This document shows positions 33,756 to 46,029 of a stretch of DNA of 64,000 nucleotides, one piece after another. Under the pieces are notes generated by a model that saw nothing but the letters and a program-made list of their open reading frames with translations, made no database searches and was not told the DNA's origin. Made by a program: the position numbers and the translations under genes. Position 1 is the first letter of the stretch; each line of letters opens with the position of its first letter. Origin of the DNA: Endomychus coccineus (Eukaryota; Arthropoda; Insecta; Coleoptera; Endomychidae); contig OY294069.1 in NCBI GenBank assembly GCA_958510875.1, forward strand, positions 181,023,112 to 181,087,111, written 5' to 3'.

Positions 33756-36700
33756 TTATTTGTTTGCGGATTGTCTGTATTTATTTATTGTGTTATAAAG
33801 TAATCTCACGGCTACGTGCGAATCGTTTTTCTCACTCAGATAATACAGCCGCAATTTACCCTCGTTATGGCACTCTAAGATCTCCCAGGTCACGCACAGT
33901 TTCAGCGCGTTCTTTACCGTGTCCACGGATACGGCCTCGTCTGCAATCAACGATCAAACATTTCACCAACGCAATATCAAACTGTGTTTACATTAAATCA
34001 AATACATCCTGAATGTCGGTCCTTCGAGCGGTCAAATTGGTCCTTCGAGCGGTGTGATTAGTCCTTCAAGCGGCACCAATTACTGAATTTTTCAAATATG
34101 TAGATGTATTTTTGTGAAAATGTAAAATTCGTGTTCAGGATGGCTAACACATCGTACTTTTAAAAAGAAGGAATACAGTTTGGAGTTTTTTTTGCGATAA
34201 ATTATCCTCGGATACGGCATATTTTCGTAAATACTCGTATGAGGTACAAAGAAACAATAAAAAAAATTCTCAACATAAAAAATGGGAAAATTAAAATCAA
34301 TTGATCTTCCTCGCAAAAAAATTGAGTTTTCAAAAGTGATTTAAAGTGATTTAATTGATTTTATTCCAATGTTTTTACCTATAAAAATTGGATAATTTAC
34401 GTTAAAAAAAGAGGGTTCGTGATTATTACTATTAATAATTATTATTTGTATTATTATTTGCTACGAAATTGATATTACAATTATTTTCACATTTATTTAA
34501 TAATCACGATTTTTTTAACGTGAATTATCCAATTTTTATAGGTAAAAAAATTCTCAACATAAAACATGGGGAAACTAAAATTAATTGAGTTTTCAAAAGT
34601 GATTTAAAGTGATTTAATTGATTTTATTCGAATTTTTTTACCTATAAAAATTGGATAATTTACGTTAAAAAAAGAGGGCTCGTGATTATTACTATTAATA
34701 ATAATTATTTGTATTATTATTTGCTACGAAATTGATATTACAATTATTTTCACATTTATTTAATTACCACGATTTTTTTTACGTAAATTATCCAATTTTT
34801 ATAGGTAAAAAAATTCTCAACATAAAACATGGGAAAATTAAAATTAATTGAGTGTTTAAAAGTGATTTAAAGTGGTTTAATTGATTTTATTTGAATTTTT
34901 TTAACTATAAGAATTGGATATATTACGTTAAAAAAATCCTGATTATTAAATAAATGTGAAAATAATTGTAATATCAATTTCGTAGCAAATAGTAATACAA
35001 ATAATTATTATTAATAGTACTAATCACGAACCCTCTTTTTTTTTACTAAACGATGTGTAAGGCATTCTCAAAATGATGCAAAAAGAATTTTGCATTTTCG
35101 TGCGGTCTATACATTTTAGATATTTTTCACACTTTTGACTAGAGTACTTTCAAAAAGAAGGAATACAGTTTGTAGTGTTTTTTTTTGAGATAAATTTTCC
35201 TCAGATACGGCATATTTTCGTAAAGACTCGTATGAGGTACAAAAGCACAATAAAAAAAATTCTGAACATAAAAAATGGGAAAATCAAAATTAATTAATCG
35301 TCCCCGCAGAAAAATTGAGTTTTCAAAAGTGACTTAAAGTGATTTATAATTGATTTTATTCGAATTTTTTTACCTATAAAAATTGGATAATTTACGTTAA
35401 AAAAAATCGTGATTATTAAATAAATGCGAAAATAATTGTAATATCAATTTCGTAGCAAATAATAATTATTAATAGTAATAATCACGAGCCCCCCTTTTTT
35501 TTTACTAACGATGTGTAGTCTATACAATTTTAGATGTTTTTCACAATTTTGACTGGACTACTTTTAAAAAGATGCATTCGAAGGAATTCAGAGTGGTTTT
35601 TTGCGATAAATTTTCCTCAGATATGGCATATTTTCGTTAATATTTTTATGAGCTACAAGGAATCAATAAAAAAAATTCTCAACATGATAAAATAGGTAAA
35701 TTAAAATTAATTAATGTTCCCGCAGAAAAATTGAATGTTCGAAAGTGAGTTTCCGTCTAGTCGATGGTATTAAAGTGAGTTAATTGATTTTATTCGAATT
35801 TTTTTAGCAATAAAAATTGGATGATTTACGTTAAAAAAAATCGTGATCATCAAATAAATGAGAAAATAATTGTCATATCAATTTCGTAGCAAATAATAAT
35901 AATAATACTGAGAAGGTTGTTTGCTTCTGCAATTTTTTGGAAGATAATAACCTTAAGGCCATCATATGACATATCCTGAATTTAATCAAATTTTCCTTAT
36001 TTATCCTTTAAGATTATTGTATCTACGACGCCACCGCTCGAAGGACCATATTCGCTGTAAACAATAGAGAAAAAAAGCGGACAAAAACCACTCACCGTAT
36101 TTGATCGACTGGTCCTTCAGTTTTTTTCTTAGTTCGCCTAAAATTTCCTTAATTAAATCCCGTTCTAACAACGTTCGTCCCACTAACGTTTCCAGAGCGA
36201 CGGCCGTGACGGCGTAACACTCCAACAAGGGGTAGATAACGCTCCTGTAAAACTTTAAATTGTCTTGAACCGCGTCGTCGTCGTTTATCGTATAGTACTT
36301 TGGACCGTTCGATTCTTCGTCGTCGTCGTCGAACTGTTTCGCTATCCTTCTACTTCTCAATTGTACAGCAGATTCGTTCTCCTTGAATTAGAGAATGAAT
36401 GGCAATCGATCAATTTTAAAACGCAACGAAAAAACATTAACATCAAATTATGTGTGTGATGTGCGTCTGAATTAACACCAGTTTTCTGCAGGTTTTTCAG
36501 TCTTTCATACAAACTTGGTGTGTTTCCTTCCAGCAGAAAGCCAGGCTAGAGTCCAACAGATTCCAAAAAAAGGAAAGAAGATCGTTCCTAATAATTATAA
36601 ATTGCGTGACAAAACAAAAGTTCCTATTTCAATGAACGTGATCATATTTTCTGACCCGATTTCAAAGTTGCAGAGTATAAATCGGCCGAAACTCAAAATA

Positions 36701-39700
36701 ATGTCTATCTTCTAAAAATACTAGTGAAGTATTGAGGATATTTCGGCTACCATGTAGTCATCATCAAAATAAACTAAATTATAAATCAAAAAGTTGAAAA
36801 TAAATGAAAAAAAAACGAGTATACATGTTTCGAAATCGTTGAATCCCGAATAACTATATTTCCTGTAATATTTGAATAACTTTCCACAATTTGAAGAGTT
36901 ACTACGGATAACAAAGAGAAAAAAATCTACTCACCATTTGGAATATTTGTTTCCTTACAATCAGTTCGTCTAAACGATAATTTATGATTTGCTCTAAACT
37001 TTGGCACGGTTTGCAAAAGATAAATTCGTATTGCATAATATTGCACAGGGCCGTGGCCGAATCTAACAGATCCTCGTGTTTGATCCTGTTCGCGATCGGT
37101 CTTATCGAATCGATCGCTATCGCGATAATCGATTCGATGGCGAAGTGCGGAACCAACGTGGCGCCATAGTAACTCAATTCTATCACATTCGGTAACGTGA
37201 TCACCGGTCGGATCGTCATGTCTTCGTCGTTCAGTCGTTCCTTACAAACTAAATTGTTACCCAGCATGTCCACCTGCAAGGTAAAAGGAAAAAAAATATG
37301 ATGATGACGTCGTCGATCGGGGTTTTTTTGGTCGATCGCAAAGCAAATTCAATTATTCAAGTTACCGCGTAATTTATAACGTCCTGGGAATCCCCTTGGA
37401 AAGCGATCTCTTTTCGGGAATATTCCAATTCTTCCCGTAAACTGTCCAGGCCCTTGCGTAATTCGCTAATTTTGGCGCCTTGCCTGTATCTGGTCAGTAA
37501 TAAGAAGGCGACCACGTTCGTCGCCATCACCGAGATCGATTGGGTTGAATCTGGAAAAAATAATGTTGAAGAGATACTTTCTATTGCAACCCACACCGAC
37601 TGATAAATTTTATTTAAAGGTAAAATGGCACTACGAGACGACAAATTGAGGTGTGTGGGTTCCTTTTCAATTTACTCTCTAGACGTATTTCGAAACATAA
37701 ACAATTTACTAGAAGAATCACAATTTTAATCGCATAGTATATTTTTTAATGAGAATTGGGCAATCTGATGGTGTTGGTGCCAAAAAAAGTATGGGATGTT
37801 ATTTACAAGAAATGAACTTTTCAGATTTCAAGTTTGCTACTTTCACGATATGTTGACGCTATTTTTACCAACTTATTTCAAAATTTTCTTTCGCATTTTC
37901 ATAACTTATTGAAACATTAGAAGTTGTAAAAATTTATCAACTTCTATAAAAATGTTCTTGGGAAATAGATCCCATTATAGTACACTCGCACGATCGGTAC
38001 AGATTAATGAATAGAAAGCTCTTTTTTACCAAAAAAAAACGAAAAATTTCGGATTTTTTCATTCATTTAAATTAATTTTGAAATAAAGCCTCTTGTCAAA
38101 AAAATACAAGAGATCAAAGTCATAGATAATTTGAATATGCGTCGAATGAGCCAAGATAGAAGTCATTTGAAGGTTATAGGCTCGAGATAAGGCCCATTTT
38201 GTGATTTTTTTTCGATTTCCAAAATATTTTTTTTTTAAATAGAAAAAGATTGTAAAAATATTTTGTTTGCGTAGAAAGTTGACATTTTTATTTTGCTTTC
38301 CACTAGATTTTTTTTCGTCACCAAAATTTTAAATTCGCGAAAAACCGTAAAAATGCGGTTTTACGATGAAAAATGCATATTTTGACTCGAAAACAAAATG
38401 GATTTTGACAAATATTACCTAAGATGACGATCACATCACATTTTGCTATAAACGCCGAATTTTGGTGGGTCTTTGATAACTTTTGACCTCGGAAATACGG
38501 AGAAATTTTGAGGTTAGAATATTTGAAGAAAAAAAAAACAAAGGCGAGATGCTGTTAGAGCTCTCCAATACGTGTATTTTGAGCTATTGTAGATCAATTT
38601 TACTTCAGTAAACGTTTAGATATTCATGTAAACGTGTTTGGGCTTGTAGTGGGCCCAATTTTGGGCCGGGCGTGAAAAAACAAAATTCAATGGAAAGTAA
38701 ATGACTTTCTCTAACTGAATCCAAAAGTGTGACCTCCTAGTTATCATTGCAAAAAATTTAGAGCGAGTCAAAGAAAAAAATTATTATGCAAACTATCACA
38801 CTTTTGGATTTAGATAGAGAAAGTCATCGAATTTAGATTTTTTACAAAAATTGGGCCCGCTACAGGCCCAAACACATTTACATGAATATCCAGACTTTTT
38901 TTTTGGCGGACGTTTTGCAATGAAGACTACCTTAGTCACGTGAATTGGTGTTTAAACGTCTCCTGGTGATGATCGCGAGACTGAAACGTACGTAAAGACG
39001 AAAATATAATAGATTAAAGTGTTAATGTGACCTAATTCTCAAGAATATGAAGATAATCGCAATATAGCGAGACCCTACTAACGTTACATATTTTTTCAAA
39101 TTCTCATAACTCACAAACAGTTGAAACTCAAAGTAGGGTTGTATTATCAAACTCGCTCTTAAAAAAGTCGGGGTTCAATTTAAAACAGCAAAGTTGATAT
39201 AAACTTCCGGTATAACCCGAAAAATTGAGGATATTTTGGAATTTTAGTCACTTTTTGAAAAACATTCTACCAACAATTCAAAACGGTCTAGGGCATATGA
39301 CGAAGAGGAATTGGGAAAATGATGACTCACCATAGAGGACGTGCCTGGATATGTTTTCGATCAGCATTTTATTCTCTTCGGGTACGTCGGTACCGTTGAG
39401 ACTGACTGCTGATGGCCTTGAAATGGGCATCTTTTTCCCATTGGTCGTGTTACTCATATTGAATGCCTTGACTAATTCCTGTGAACGCACAATTGACAAA
39501 TTTTATTAGGCAGTAAATTTTTGTGATGAAATAATATCGCAAATGGAAAAAAAATGTGAAAACTATATATTTAGATTATAAACAATTATTTCCGACATAT
39601 TTCTTTTTCTTTTGAACTAATAACTAGTTTTTTGCAACAATTTGTATATTAAGCATCATTATGGAATTATGTTTTTCTTAGTATTTTAGTTCTGGTTCCA

Positions 39701-42700
39701 TAATAATAGTAAATACAAATAGGTTTGACCTAGAGTTGATTTTCTCCGTTTCATCAATCTTTGTGTCTTAGAAATACCACCTTTAAGCGAAGCACAGCAG
39801 TGTAGAATACAAAAAATGAAGCGGTGAATAAACAAAGTAGTGCCATGGATATTTTCGATAACACTGCAATGTCCGGCCTATATGTCATTTTGTTAATAAT
39901 TTTATAACCAACAATTTTAATCTCGAGTTTTTATGTGCGACATTTCCTTGGGTGATAAAAATAGCTCATCCCTAAATCCAAGATAACAGCAAGATGTAGT
40001 GCCGGGAATCTTGATAATCTAGTTTTAAGCTCGGAGCGTGCATTGCAATCAAACCCTCACTGATGGCAAATTACTCGCAAATTCAGAAGAAATTGGCAAA
40101 TTTTGTCGATTTTACCACCCCTACGATGGATTTCAAGTAAATCTTGCTTCGGATTCGTGTCCAGCGACCCAAAAAACCCCTTAAGTGCACTCGAAATGCT
40201 AAAAACACGTAAATTGCAAAATAACATATTAGGGGTGCAAAATTGGTAAATTTTGTCGATTTTACCACCCCTACGATGGATTCCAAGTAAATCTGGCTTC
40301 GGATTCGTGTTTTTTTTGCAGAGAATACAATTCAAAACTTGGCATGTTGCAAATTTGGGCGAGATTTCGAGCCATTTTCGCCCCCAATGGGTGGGGTTGG
40401 GGTTCCCAAGAGCTTTTAAGGTGTATCAATGATTCTGAGAACCTGCCGAAGCTAATGCTAAAAAAAATGTTTGATTCGACTTACAAGTGCGCCTGAATTA
40501 ATAATACCAGCTTTCTACCCTTTCATACAATCTTGGGTGTGTTTCCTTCCAGTTGGAAGACACCTAGACTGATGCAGAAAGCAATCAAGCTCTAAAAATG
40601 TCTTAAAAGTGTAAAAACAATTTTTTATAACCCTTGAAAAATTGCCAAGTGGGCAAATAAAGATTTAAAAATAAAGGTCCTAATATCGGTCCTTGAGGAA
40701 CACCTGAAATAGCAAAATTCGAGTGCCTATCTCCCTTCCCAACATTCGAATGGTGGCTCACACGATGTTCTTCGAACATTATAAGTATTTTTATTGATTA
40801 TTTTTTACTTAACAGTGCTGTACTAGTTCTCTCTTATATCTGCGCATATGCCCAATGGGTGGTCGAGACAGAGCGAGTTTGCTACGCCCACTCCGTCTTT
40901 CACATTGTAACGGGCTGCGTTACGTGATTATATATAGAACTCTTTAAAGAACAGAGTAGAATTCTTGTCGGCTAGGAAACTTGTCATATGATATTTAAAG
41001 ATATCTGCCGGTCAATAAAACATAGATTATTGAAACTACCATTCCTGATGTGAGAGGTCACTAAATATCGCGGAGTGGGAATGTAGGAAAGCGGAAATCG
41101 GAAAGGATTCATTGTGGTGTGTTTCTTTGCCTGGGTAAGTCGAGATTTCGTAATTCATTGTCGTTAAATACATTTTCTTAATTTTGCTTCCGAAATATTA
41201 TTCACATCAGGCTATTTAATTTGATTTAGATTTGTTATTAAACGTCTGGATGTACAAAGCCTGATTGTGATAGTATTTCGGCGGATTTTTTATCTCGATT
41301 TGCCTGGGGGGCACACCCGATCATTTTGCGGATAGCATATTTCAAAGAATATCATTTCCATCACAGCATTGATTGTTGTAACTCGTGTAGGAGAATAATC
41401 TATCGGAACGTAGGCAGGTTCTCATGATAATATTTCTATCTTTCTGTCTTTGTCAGTTTAATTCCGCATTGGCACATGCTATTTTTTTGTGATTCGTAAG
41501 AGTCGCCATTTTGTAAATCTGATACGTAGTATTCAGAGCTGTCTTCGACTGCATCGTGCTATAAATAGTATTTGGAATCATCACAAGGTATTATTCAATT
41601 ATTGCTTATTGAATTTGTAATTATCAGGACTGCTGCGTTCGCGTGATTTCAGAGTAGAGTAATACATCAATACGATGCAAATCAATTCAAGTTTCTAGAT
41701 TTGTGCTAACTAGCAAATTCAACGTTTTGGTTATTTCCTTTCAATCACTATTTGATTATTTTTCTTTCTATCTCATTTTTTGTATCGTTAATTCAGTCAC
41801 ATATTATTTATTGTTTAAATGTAAGTAATTCTTGTAATTATATAATTCTTGCAGATTAAATTATATTTTTGTCTAAATTGATATCTCATCAAGATATCAA
41901 TTTTGTAATAGTGTTTTACATATTGGGGAAGATAACATTATCGGAGGTGGAATCATTTGGTTATTCCGGCCGACGGTGTTACTTGTCCTTTGATCTCAAG
42001 TCAGGTACTGTTCGTTCTTTGACATTACAGGGTTTGAACGTCTGAGGTTCCTCACCCCTTCACTCCAAGACGGTTTAGTGACTTTCCTGACAGGACCAGC
42101 TTCCAGTTCCTACGAGTTCCAAGGAGGGTAACATTTTCTTGTTGAGTGACCATTATTTCATTTTCTGATTTTGTTGTTCACCAAAATTGTATTTCGCTAG
42201 ATTTTTTAGAGCCATTCGTGGTCTCTTTACTATTTAACTATCCATTCTTTCAATTAAGAAATTGAGTTAATTTTATAATTATTTACTCTAAATTCTTTAT
42301 ATACAAATTGATTTAATTTTGTAATTGTTTTACTTCAAAATTCATTTTTTTATAAATTAATTCATTATATAAACTGTAAATTTATTTTTGTTAAACACCA
42401 AATTCCATCTGGAATAAATCAAATTGTTAAGTTGAACTTGTATTGTTTTTCTAATTTCCATCAACTAATAAACCATCTCGTGGTGTATTCTAGACTGTGA
42501 ATTCATTTATTTTTATAGTTTCTTTAAGCAATTGGCGCCCAAGCAATTCACCAGTCTAGAATCACAAGGCACGTTTCACTACGAGCCCTGAGGTTAATTA
42601 ATTCAAATTGAGCTAGTTGGGTCAATATAAACCGACCCTAGCGGGTCCGTTTCAACATAGCCCAATCAAGAGCGCGAGCCGCAGTCTGTCTAGGCTTAAG

Positions 42701-44920
42701 GTACAGTAAAACGCAACGTTAGACCGCTATCTACAAACCAACAATGATTCGTACGAGCCGAAAAGAATGATATGTCGATCAAAAGCGCGAGCCGTAGTCT
42801 TATAGGTTTCCCCGTTGTGTATAAAAAAAAATTGACAATTACGACATCATTCATCAATTGAAGAGAAAATGATAAATAACTTTACTTGTATTTTGAATTT
42901 CTAGCAGTTCCGTTCGTTCCGACATACTGAAATCGTTCAATAAACGCCATATTTGGGATTCCTATGCTGTAATATCAAATTTTCACATTCATATGAAAAA
43001 AAATAATGTACCAAATAAATTTAAAATGAAATCACTCACCCTTAGAGAGAAGGGCTGATTGAAATCGATCTTGACCATTCCGTAATCGCTATTGACAATG
43101 TACCACAACGCTTTCACCGCCTTGCCGAAACTCTCCATCTCCTTCGGTTCTCCCAGTTGCTCCTTAACGAAATTACCGTCCACCAATTTATCGTAATTGA
43201 TACTGACGGGCACGAGCAACGCGTCCTCGATCGTACCGTCCATGAACGAGTCCACGATCACGCTCAATACGCCGAATTTCGGCATCACCGGTTTTCCGGT
43301 CCTGGTGCGACCGCCCTCGATGTAAAATTCCATGTTGTGACCGGCTTTGAGACTGTGGTTCATGTACGTGTGCAGGATCGCCTTGTAAACGTGATCCTTG
43401 TGACCCTTGACCGGATCTATGCGTCGTTTGATGTAGAACGCTCCCAAGCCGCGTAGAAGAGAACTGCAAAAAAAATTAGTTCGATAGAACCGTGCCGCCA
43501 CACGTTCGCCATAAACGACAAGCTTACCCGAACAAGGGAAGCTTCAAGTTGTTGCCGGCGGCGACAATAGGCGATTTGATGTTGTTGTTCAAGAGTATTA
43601 AAGTCACCAAGATATAATCCAGATGCGATCTGTGCAACGGTAAAAAGATTAATGGAAGACCTGATTTGCTGGCTTCTTTGATCATATTTATTTGTCCGGG
43701 ATGCACCAATACGGAACTGATGAAACAGGGTAGTACTTTCTGCATCACCCAACTGGCACACCTAAGAAGGAGAAAAAGGAAAAAAGGTTATTTTGAGTTT
43801 CGGTCGATTTATACTCTGCAACTTTGAAATCGGGTTAGAAAATATGATCACGTCCATTGAAATTGGAACTTTCTTTCATCACTCATATTTTAAACCAACA
43901 TTCGGAATCATCCTCTACCTGTTTGAAATTGGACACTTTGACTACTAGTATTTGTTACATTATTTTCAAATAATACATACCGCAATACTAGATCAGAGAT
44001 ACTGGATTTCATGTCTGTAACTAATCGTTTCGCCCTCTTCATGTTCTCCTCCACCAACTTTTGAAAAACGTGTTCGTCTTTTTCTTCGACGTCCTGAAAC
44101 TGCTCCTTGGCCATCAGTTCGACGGCACTTATAACCCGTTGGTCTTCGAGAACCGACTGGTTGACTAGTTGAAAATTGAATTTTTTCAAATTATAATTCT
44201 GGTATAAATGATAGAAAATACGTTGAATGAATCCTTCCCTATTATTGGCCGGAGTGTACGTGTATATATTTTTCAGGGCCATTTTGTCTGTCGTTTTATT
44301 TGTGAAAGACTCCTGCAAATAAAACGATTACGATGAGAATTTAAGCCAACAAAAACCTACAATAACCTTATTGTACCTTCAGACACAACTAGTTAAAACT
44401 CGTTGTTTAGTTATTAATATTGCAAAGGTAAATCTGTTCGCAAGCCCATAATATTTAAACAATTACATACAGGTGATAACTAATCAATGATGTACTGTGG
44501 ACAAATTGCTTGATGTTAGCAGTTCTAATCTCTTCCGCACACCTTTCAAATCCTATAGATTATTCAACGGATGGATACTTACTCGACTTGTAATCGTGCA
44601 ATTTTGACAGCTGAGTCCCACAAACTGTCTAGCCTTGGGAATTTGTACATCTGGTGCGTTTTCTTTTATATCGAATAACTGGTTATCCCTATTCTGCAAC
44701 GAAATTCATAAAAAAAAATTAGTTTCCCGATTCCTTGCGGTGGGACGACATGAGCGTTTACCCTGATATCCGCCTCCCTAGAAATAGCCTTCTTGTATCT
44801 TTGGTCTCGAGAGAATCTCTTCAGGCTGCTGATCGTAGAAAGAGAATCGGTTTGGTGACTTTGGCTGGGGGAGAATCGGTTGAACGTGTCGAACATTCGA
44901 GTTGTGACGATATCGACCAT
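33756..44920 (-). CDS. GPAM: Mitochondrial-type glycerol-3-phosphate 1-O-acyltransferase (GPAT1/mino family)
   Basis: Ten coding exons on -: 44920-44762, 44693-44583, 44312-43981, 43761-43528, 43463-43040, 39478-39331, 37550-37366, 37273-36935, 36381-36096, 33940-33756. All use GT-AG and phases close to 800 residues (mammalian GPAM is 828). The enzyme acylates glycerol-3-phosphate to lysophosphatidate at the outer mitochondrial membrane, the first step of glycerolipid synthesis (family knowledge). Seen: FVGLSCQNC matching the GPAM N-terminal region, block I HRSHLD (residues 244-249), block II AFYIKRR (287-293), block III EGGRTRTGK (328-336), block IV VPVSINYD (363-370), then FSLR and the conserved C-terminal region (NVVAFLLLTRYRQG). 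All catalytic blocks are intact. An acceptor (CTTTCTAG) ten bases before the ATG shows at least one further upstream exon. Introns carry LINE, LTR, PLE-tail and hairpin debris. Confidence 0.95.
34018..34073 (+). repeat. Three tandem 21-bp repeats near 3' end of the last GPAT intron
   Basis: GGTCCTTCGAGCGG occurs at 34018-34031 and 34039-34052, with a variant (AGTCCTTCAAGCGG) at 34060-34073. They lie 78-133 bases upstream (in transcript sense) of the last exon's acceptor. The exact complement lies at 36032-36048, near the other end of the same intron. Confidence 0.9.
34115..35900. repeat. Nested inverted and tandem repeats in the last GPAT intron
   Basis: A block with CCTATAAAAATTGGATAATTT..GTTAAAAAAA..CGTGATTATTA and its complement forms hairpin units near 34375-34555, 34640-34810, 34905-35050, 35375-35500 and 35810-35905. 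They are linked by a second repeated block (GAAGGAATACAGTTTG..CGGCATATTTTCGTAAA..) at about 34160, 35155 and 35590. No coding region. Confidence 0.75.
36032..36048 (+). promoter_or_regulatory. Complement of the 21-bp repeats near the 5' end of the GPAT last intron
   Basis: CACCGCTCGAAGGACCA is the exact reverse complement of a 17-base stretch of the second unit at 34038-34054. It lies about 48-64 bases into the intron from the donor at 36095, so the transcript could pair the two intron ends. Confidence 0.6.
36465..36610 (+). pseudogene. LINE reverse-transcriptase fragment in GPAT intron
   Basis: + frames give SELTPVFCRFFSLSYKLGVFPSS and, after a shift, QQIPKKGKKIVPNNYK, the usual order before RT domain 1 in jockey/CR1-like LINEs. 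Similar pieces lie at 40485-40580 (+) and 50640-50760 (-). Confidence 0.7.
36731..36769 (-). ncRNA. Hammerhead-like PLE tail motif in GPAT intron
   Basis: On - the order is TTGATGATGACTACATGGTAGCCGAAATA: the GATGA core, an imperfect stem with an ATG loop, and GAAA. It matches the PLE 1 tail in layout but starts TTGATGA, so it is probably a decayed copy. Confidence 0.3.
38619..38890. repeat. Hairpin element, about 270 bp
   Basis: GATATTCATGTAAACGTGTT..GTGGGCCCAATTTT at the left is inverted as AAAATTGGGCCCGC..AACACATTTACATGAATATC at the right. Inner arms GACTTTCTCTAACTGAATCC and GGATTTAGATAGAGAAAGTC also pair. Confidence 0.75.
38963..38993 (+). ncRNA. Decayed hammerhead-like PLE tail motif
   Basis: CTGGTGATGATCGCGAGACT then GAAACGTACGT, nearly the same as 16488-16518 including the trailing CGTACGTAAAGAC. 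The core CTGATGA is mutated. Confidence 0.35.
39482..40484. other. GPAT intron, proximal part
   Basis: AT-rich intron DNA. Its only recognised feature is the pair of direct repeats at 40090-40312. Confidence 0.5.
40090..40312 (+). repeat. Two direct copies of an about 70-bp repeat, period 152
   Basis: GTCGATTTTACCACCCCTACGATGGATT.CAAGTAAATCT..CTTCGGATTCGTGT occurs at about 40106-40160 and 40255-40310. The first is followed by a GGTCGCTGG-type complement (CCAGCGACCC). Confidence 0.85.
40485..40725. pseudogene. LINE reverse-transcriptase fragments in GPAT intron
   Basis: On +, 40487-40560 reads APELIIPAFYPFIQSW, the pre-RT region. On -, 40720-40635 reads FAISGVPQGPILGPLFLNLY, a clear RT motif (GVPQGSILGPLLF family consensus). 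Opposite orientations show two insertions or a rearrangement. Confidence 0.7.
40797..40905 (+). repeat. Left half of a repeat split by the solo LTR
   Basis: TTTTTACTTAACAGTG..AGTTCTCTCTTA..GCGCATATGCCCAA..CCCACTCCGTCTTTCACA matches, on the opposite strand, 50180-50050. The match resumes at 42655 after the LTR. Confidence 0.8.
40906..42654 (+). mobile_element. Solo LTR-like insertion (1749 bp) in GPAT intron
   Basis: Starts TGTAACGG and ends CCGTTTCA, an imperfect inverted TG..CA pair, flanked by ACAT on both sides (40902-40905, 42655-42658). The related repeat at 49919-50180 is uninterrupted at the matching position, which marks the borders. An ATTGGCGCCCAAG stretch near 42531 resembles a primer-binding site, so the alternative is an LTR ending at 42530 plus about 120 bases of leader. 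No ORF. Confidence 0.65.
42655..42812 (+). repeat. Right half of the repeat split by the solo LTR
   Basis: ATCAAGAGCGCGAGCCGCAGTCTGTC continues the repeat seen uninterrupted (on -) at 49919-50050. The motif GATCAAAAGCGCGAGCCGTAGTCT recurs inside it. Confidence 0.8.
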
Positions 44921-44993
44921 TTTGACGATTCTAGAAAGGAAAAAATATCGTTTGAATAAAGCCGTTACCTTTCATCGATACCAAGATAAACTA

Positions 44994-45516
44994 TATTTAT
45001 ATCACTTTAATGGTATATACAGGTTGGTCCAGTTTATAATACATTCATTTCAGGAGCTGTTACGAGTAACTTTTGAACCGTTCTTCAAAGTATATATAAA
45101 GTCTATATCTAACAACAATAACATGTTTTATCTCTTTTTCTCAAAGGCTTAGACAATGGGGGGGGGCGTTCCCCCGTTCTCTCTATATTTTTTACTCCCC
45201 TGGTTACTACAAAAATAATGAACGATACAAAAGTTTCCCTCAAATTTCAGCAAAATAAGAAGGGGGGAGGAAAAAGATGGCCACCTTTAATTATCTACGC
45301 CCTGAACAGTTAATCAAACGCATTCTAACTAATTTCGAAAGATATGGGCAAGATATCCGACAAAAGCAAAACATATAAGCGTTTTCGAAATATCAAACCA
45401 AAATATCGAATCGAAGTTAATCGTAATTTGACAAGAGCAACGTTTTACTAAATTAAACGTAGCTTTTAGAAAATTCCATTATATTTGAAAAATAACTAGG
45501 CGAGTATGAAAAAAGG
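44994..45516. other. Upstream flank of GPAT coding exons
   Basis: Presumably 5' intron of GPAT, with a short poly-G tract at 45159-45167. No exon was identified. Confidence 0.4.
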
Positions 45517-46021
45517 GTGAAACTTTGTTTAAAATTAGCGGCTCTAAAGTTGAGCGAAAATAACGTTTATTTATTTCCAACTTTGAAGGGCTATATTTTA
45601 TCTCGAATATTAAAGACTTGCGAAAGTTATTTTCTGGAGAAAGTCCTCTTTACTTCTGACGCTCTATTAGCTCCTAAAATTAATGTGTTACAAAGTGGAC
45701 CACCATGTATATCAATTTACAGTCAAGTGGCTATCAAAGCGATTGGCTCCTATAAAGAGCGATATGGAACTTTCAAAAAGTGCTTGCATGCATAGGCAAC
45801 AAGAACAGAGTGACTGTCATCTGTATACCTGCATTAAGGGAAATAAGGCACTGGATTCTACAACCATATTATGTAGGTTCTGCCAAGATGAGGATTTCTC
45901 AGCACACATACTGTGCTATTTCGAAGGCCTAACGAGGCTAAGATTATCAACGATAAGAGAGAAAAAACACACCCAATATATGGAGGTACCTAAGGTCAAG
46001 CATATGGAGTCTATGGTCTAG
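45517..46021 (+). pseudogene. LINE ORF2 C-terminal relic
   Basis: Two overlapping + frames (45517-45795 and 45683-46021). The second ends with CRFCQDEDFSAHILCYFEGL, the Cys-Cys-His-Cys knuckle typical of the C-terminus of some LINE ORF2 proteins. A similar motif lies at 59600. Frameshifted and inactive. Confidence 0.5.
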
Positions 46022-46029
46022 AGAGGTAA

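Larger units (their letters stand above)
37640..39270. other. GPAT intron, mainly non-coding
   Basis: The intron between coding exons at 39331 and 37550. It contains the hairpin at 38619-38890 and a decayed PLE tail at 38963-38993. The rest is AT-rich without a recognisable element. Confidence 0.6.

Noticed and set aside
42895..42960. Possible extra GPAT exon between 43040 and 39478
   Set aside because: Acceptor-like sites give a frame that stops or has no similarity, while direct joining of FSLR to the 39478 exon keeps phase and matches GPAM order.
43157..43469. + and second - frames across the GPAT exon at 43040-43463
   Set aside because: Shadows of the exon, which holds the catalytic EGGRTRTGK block.
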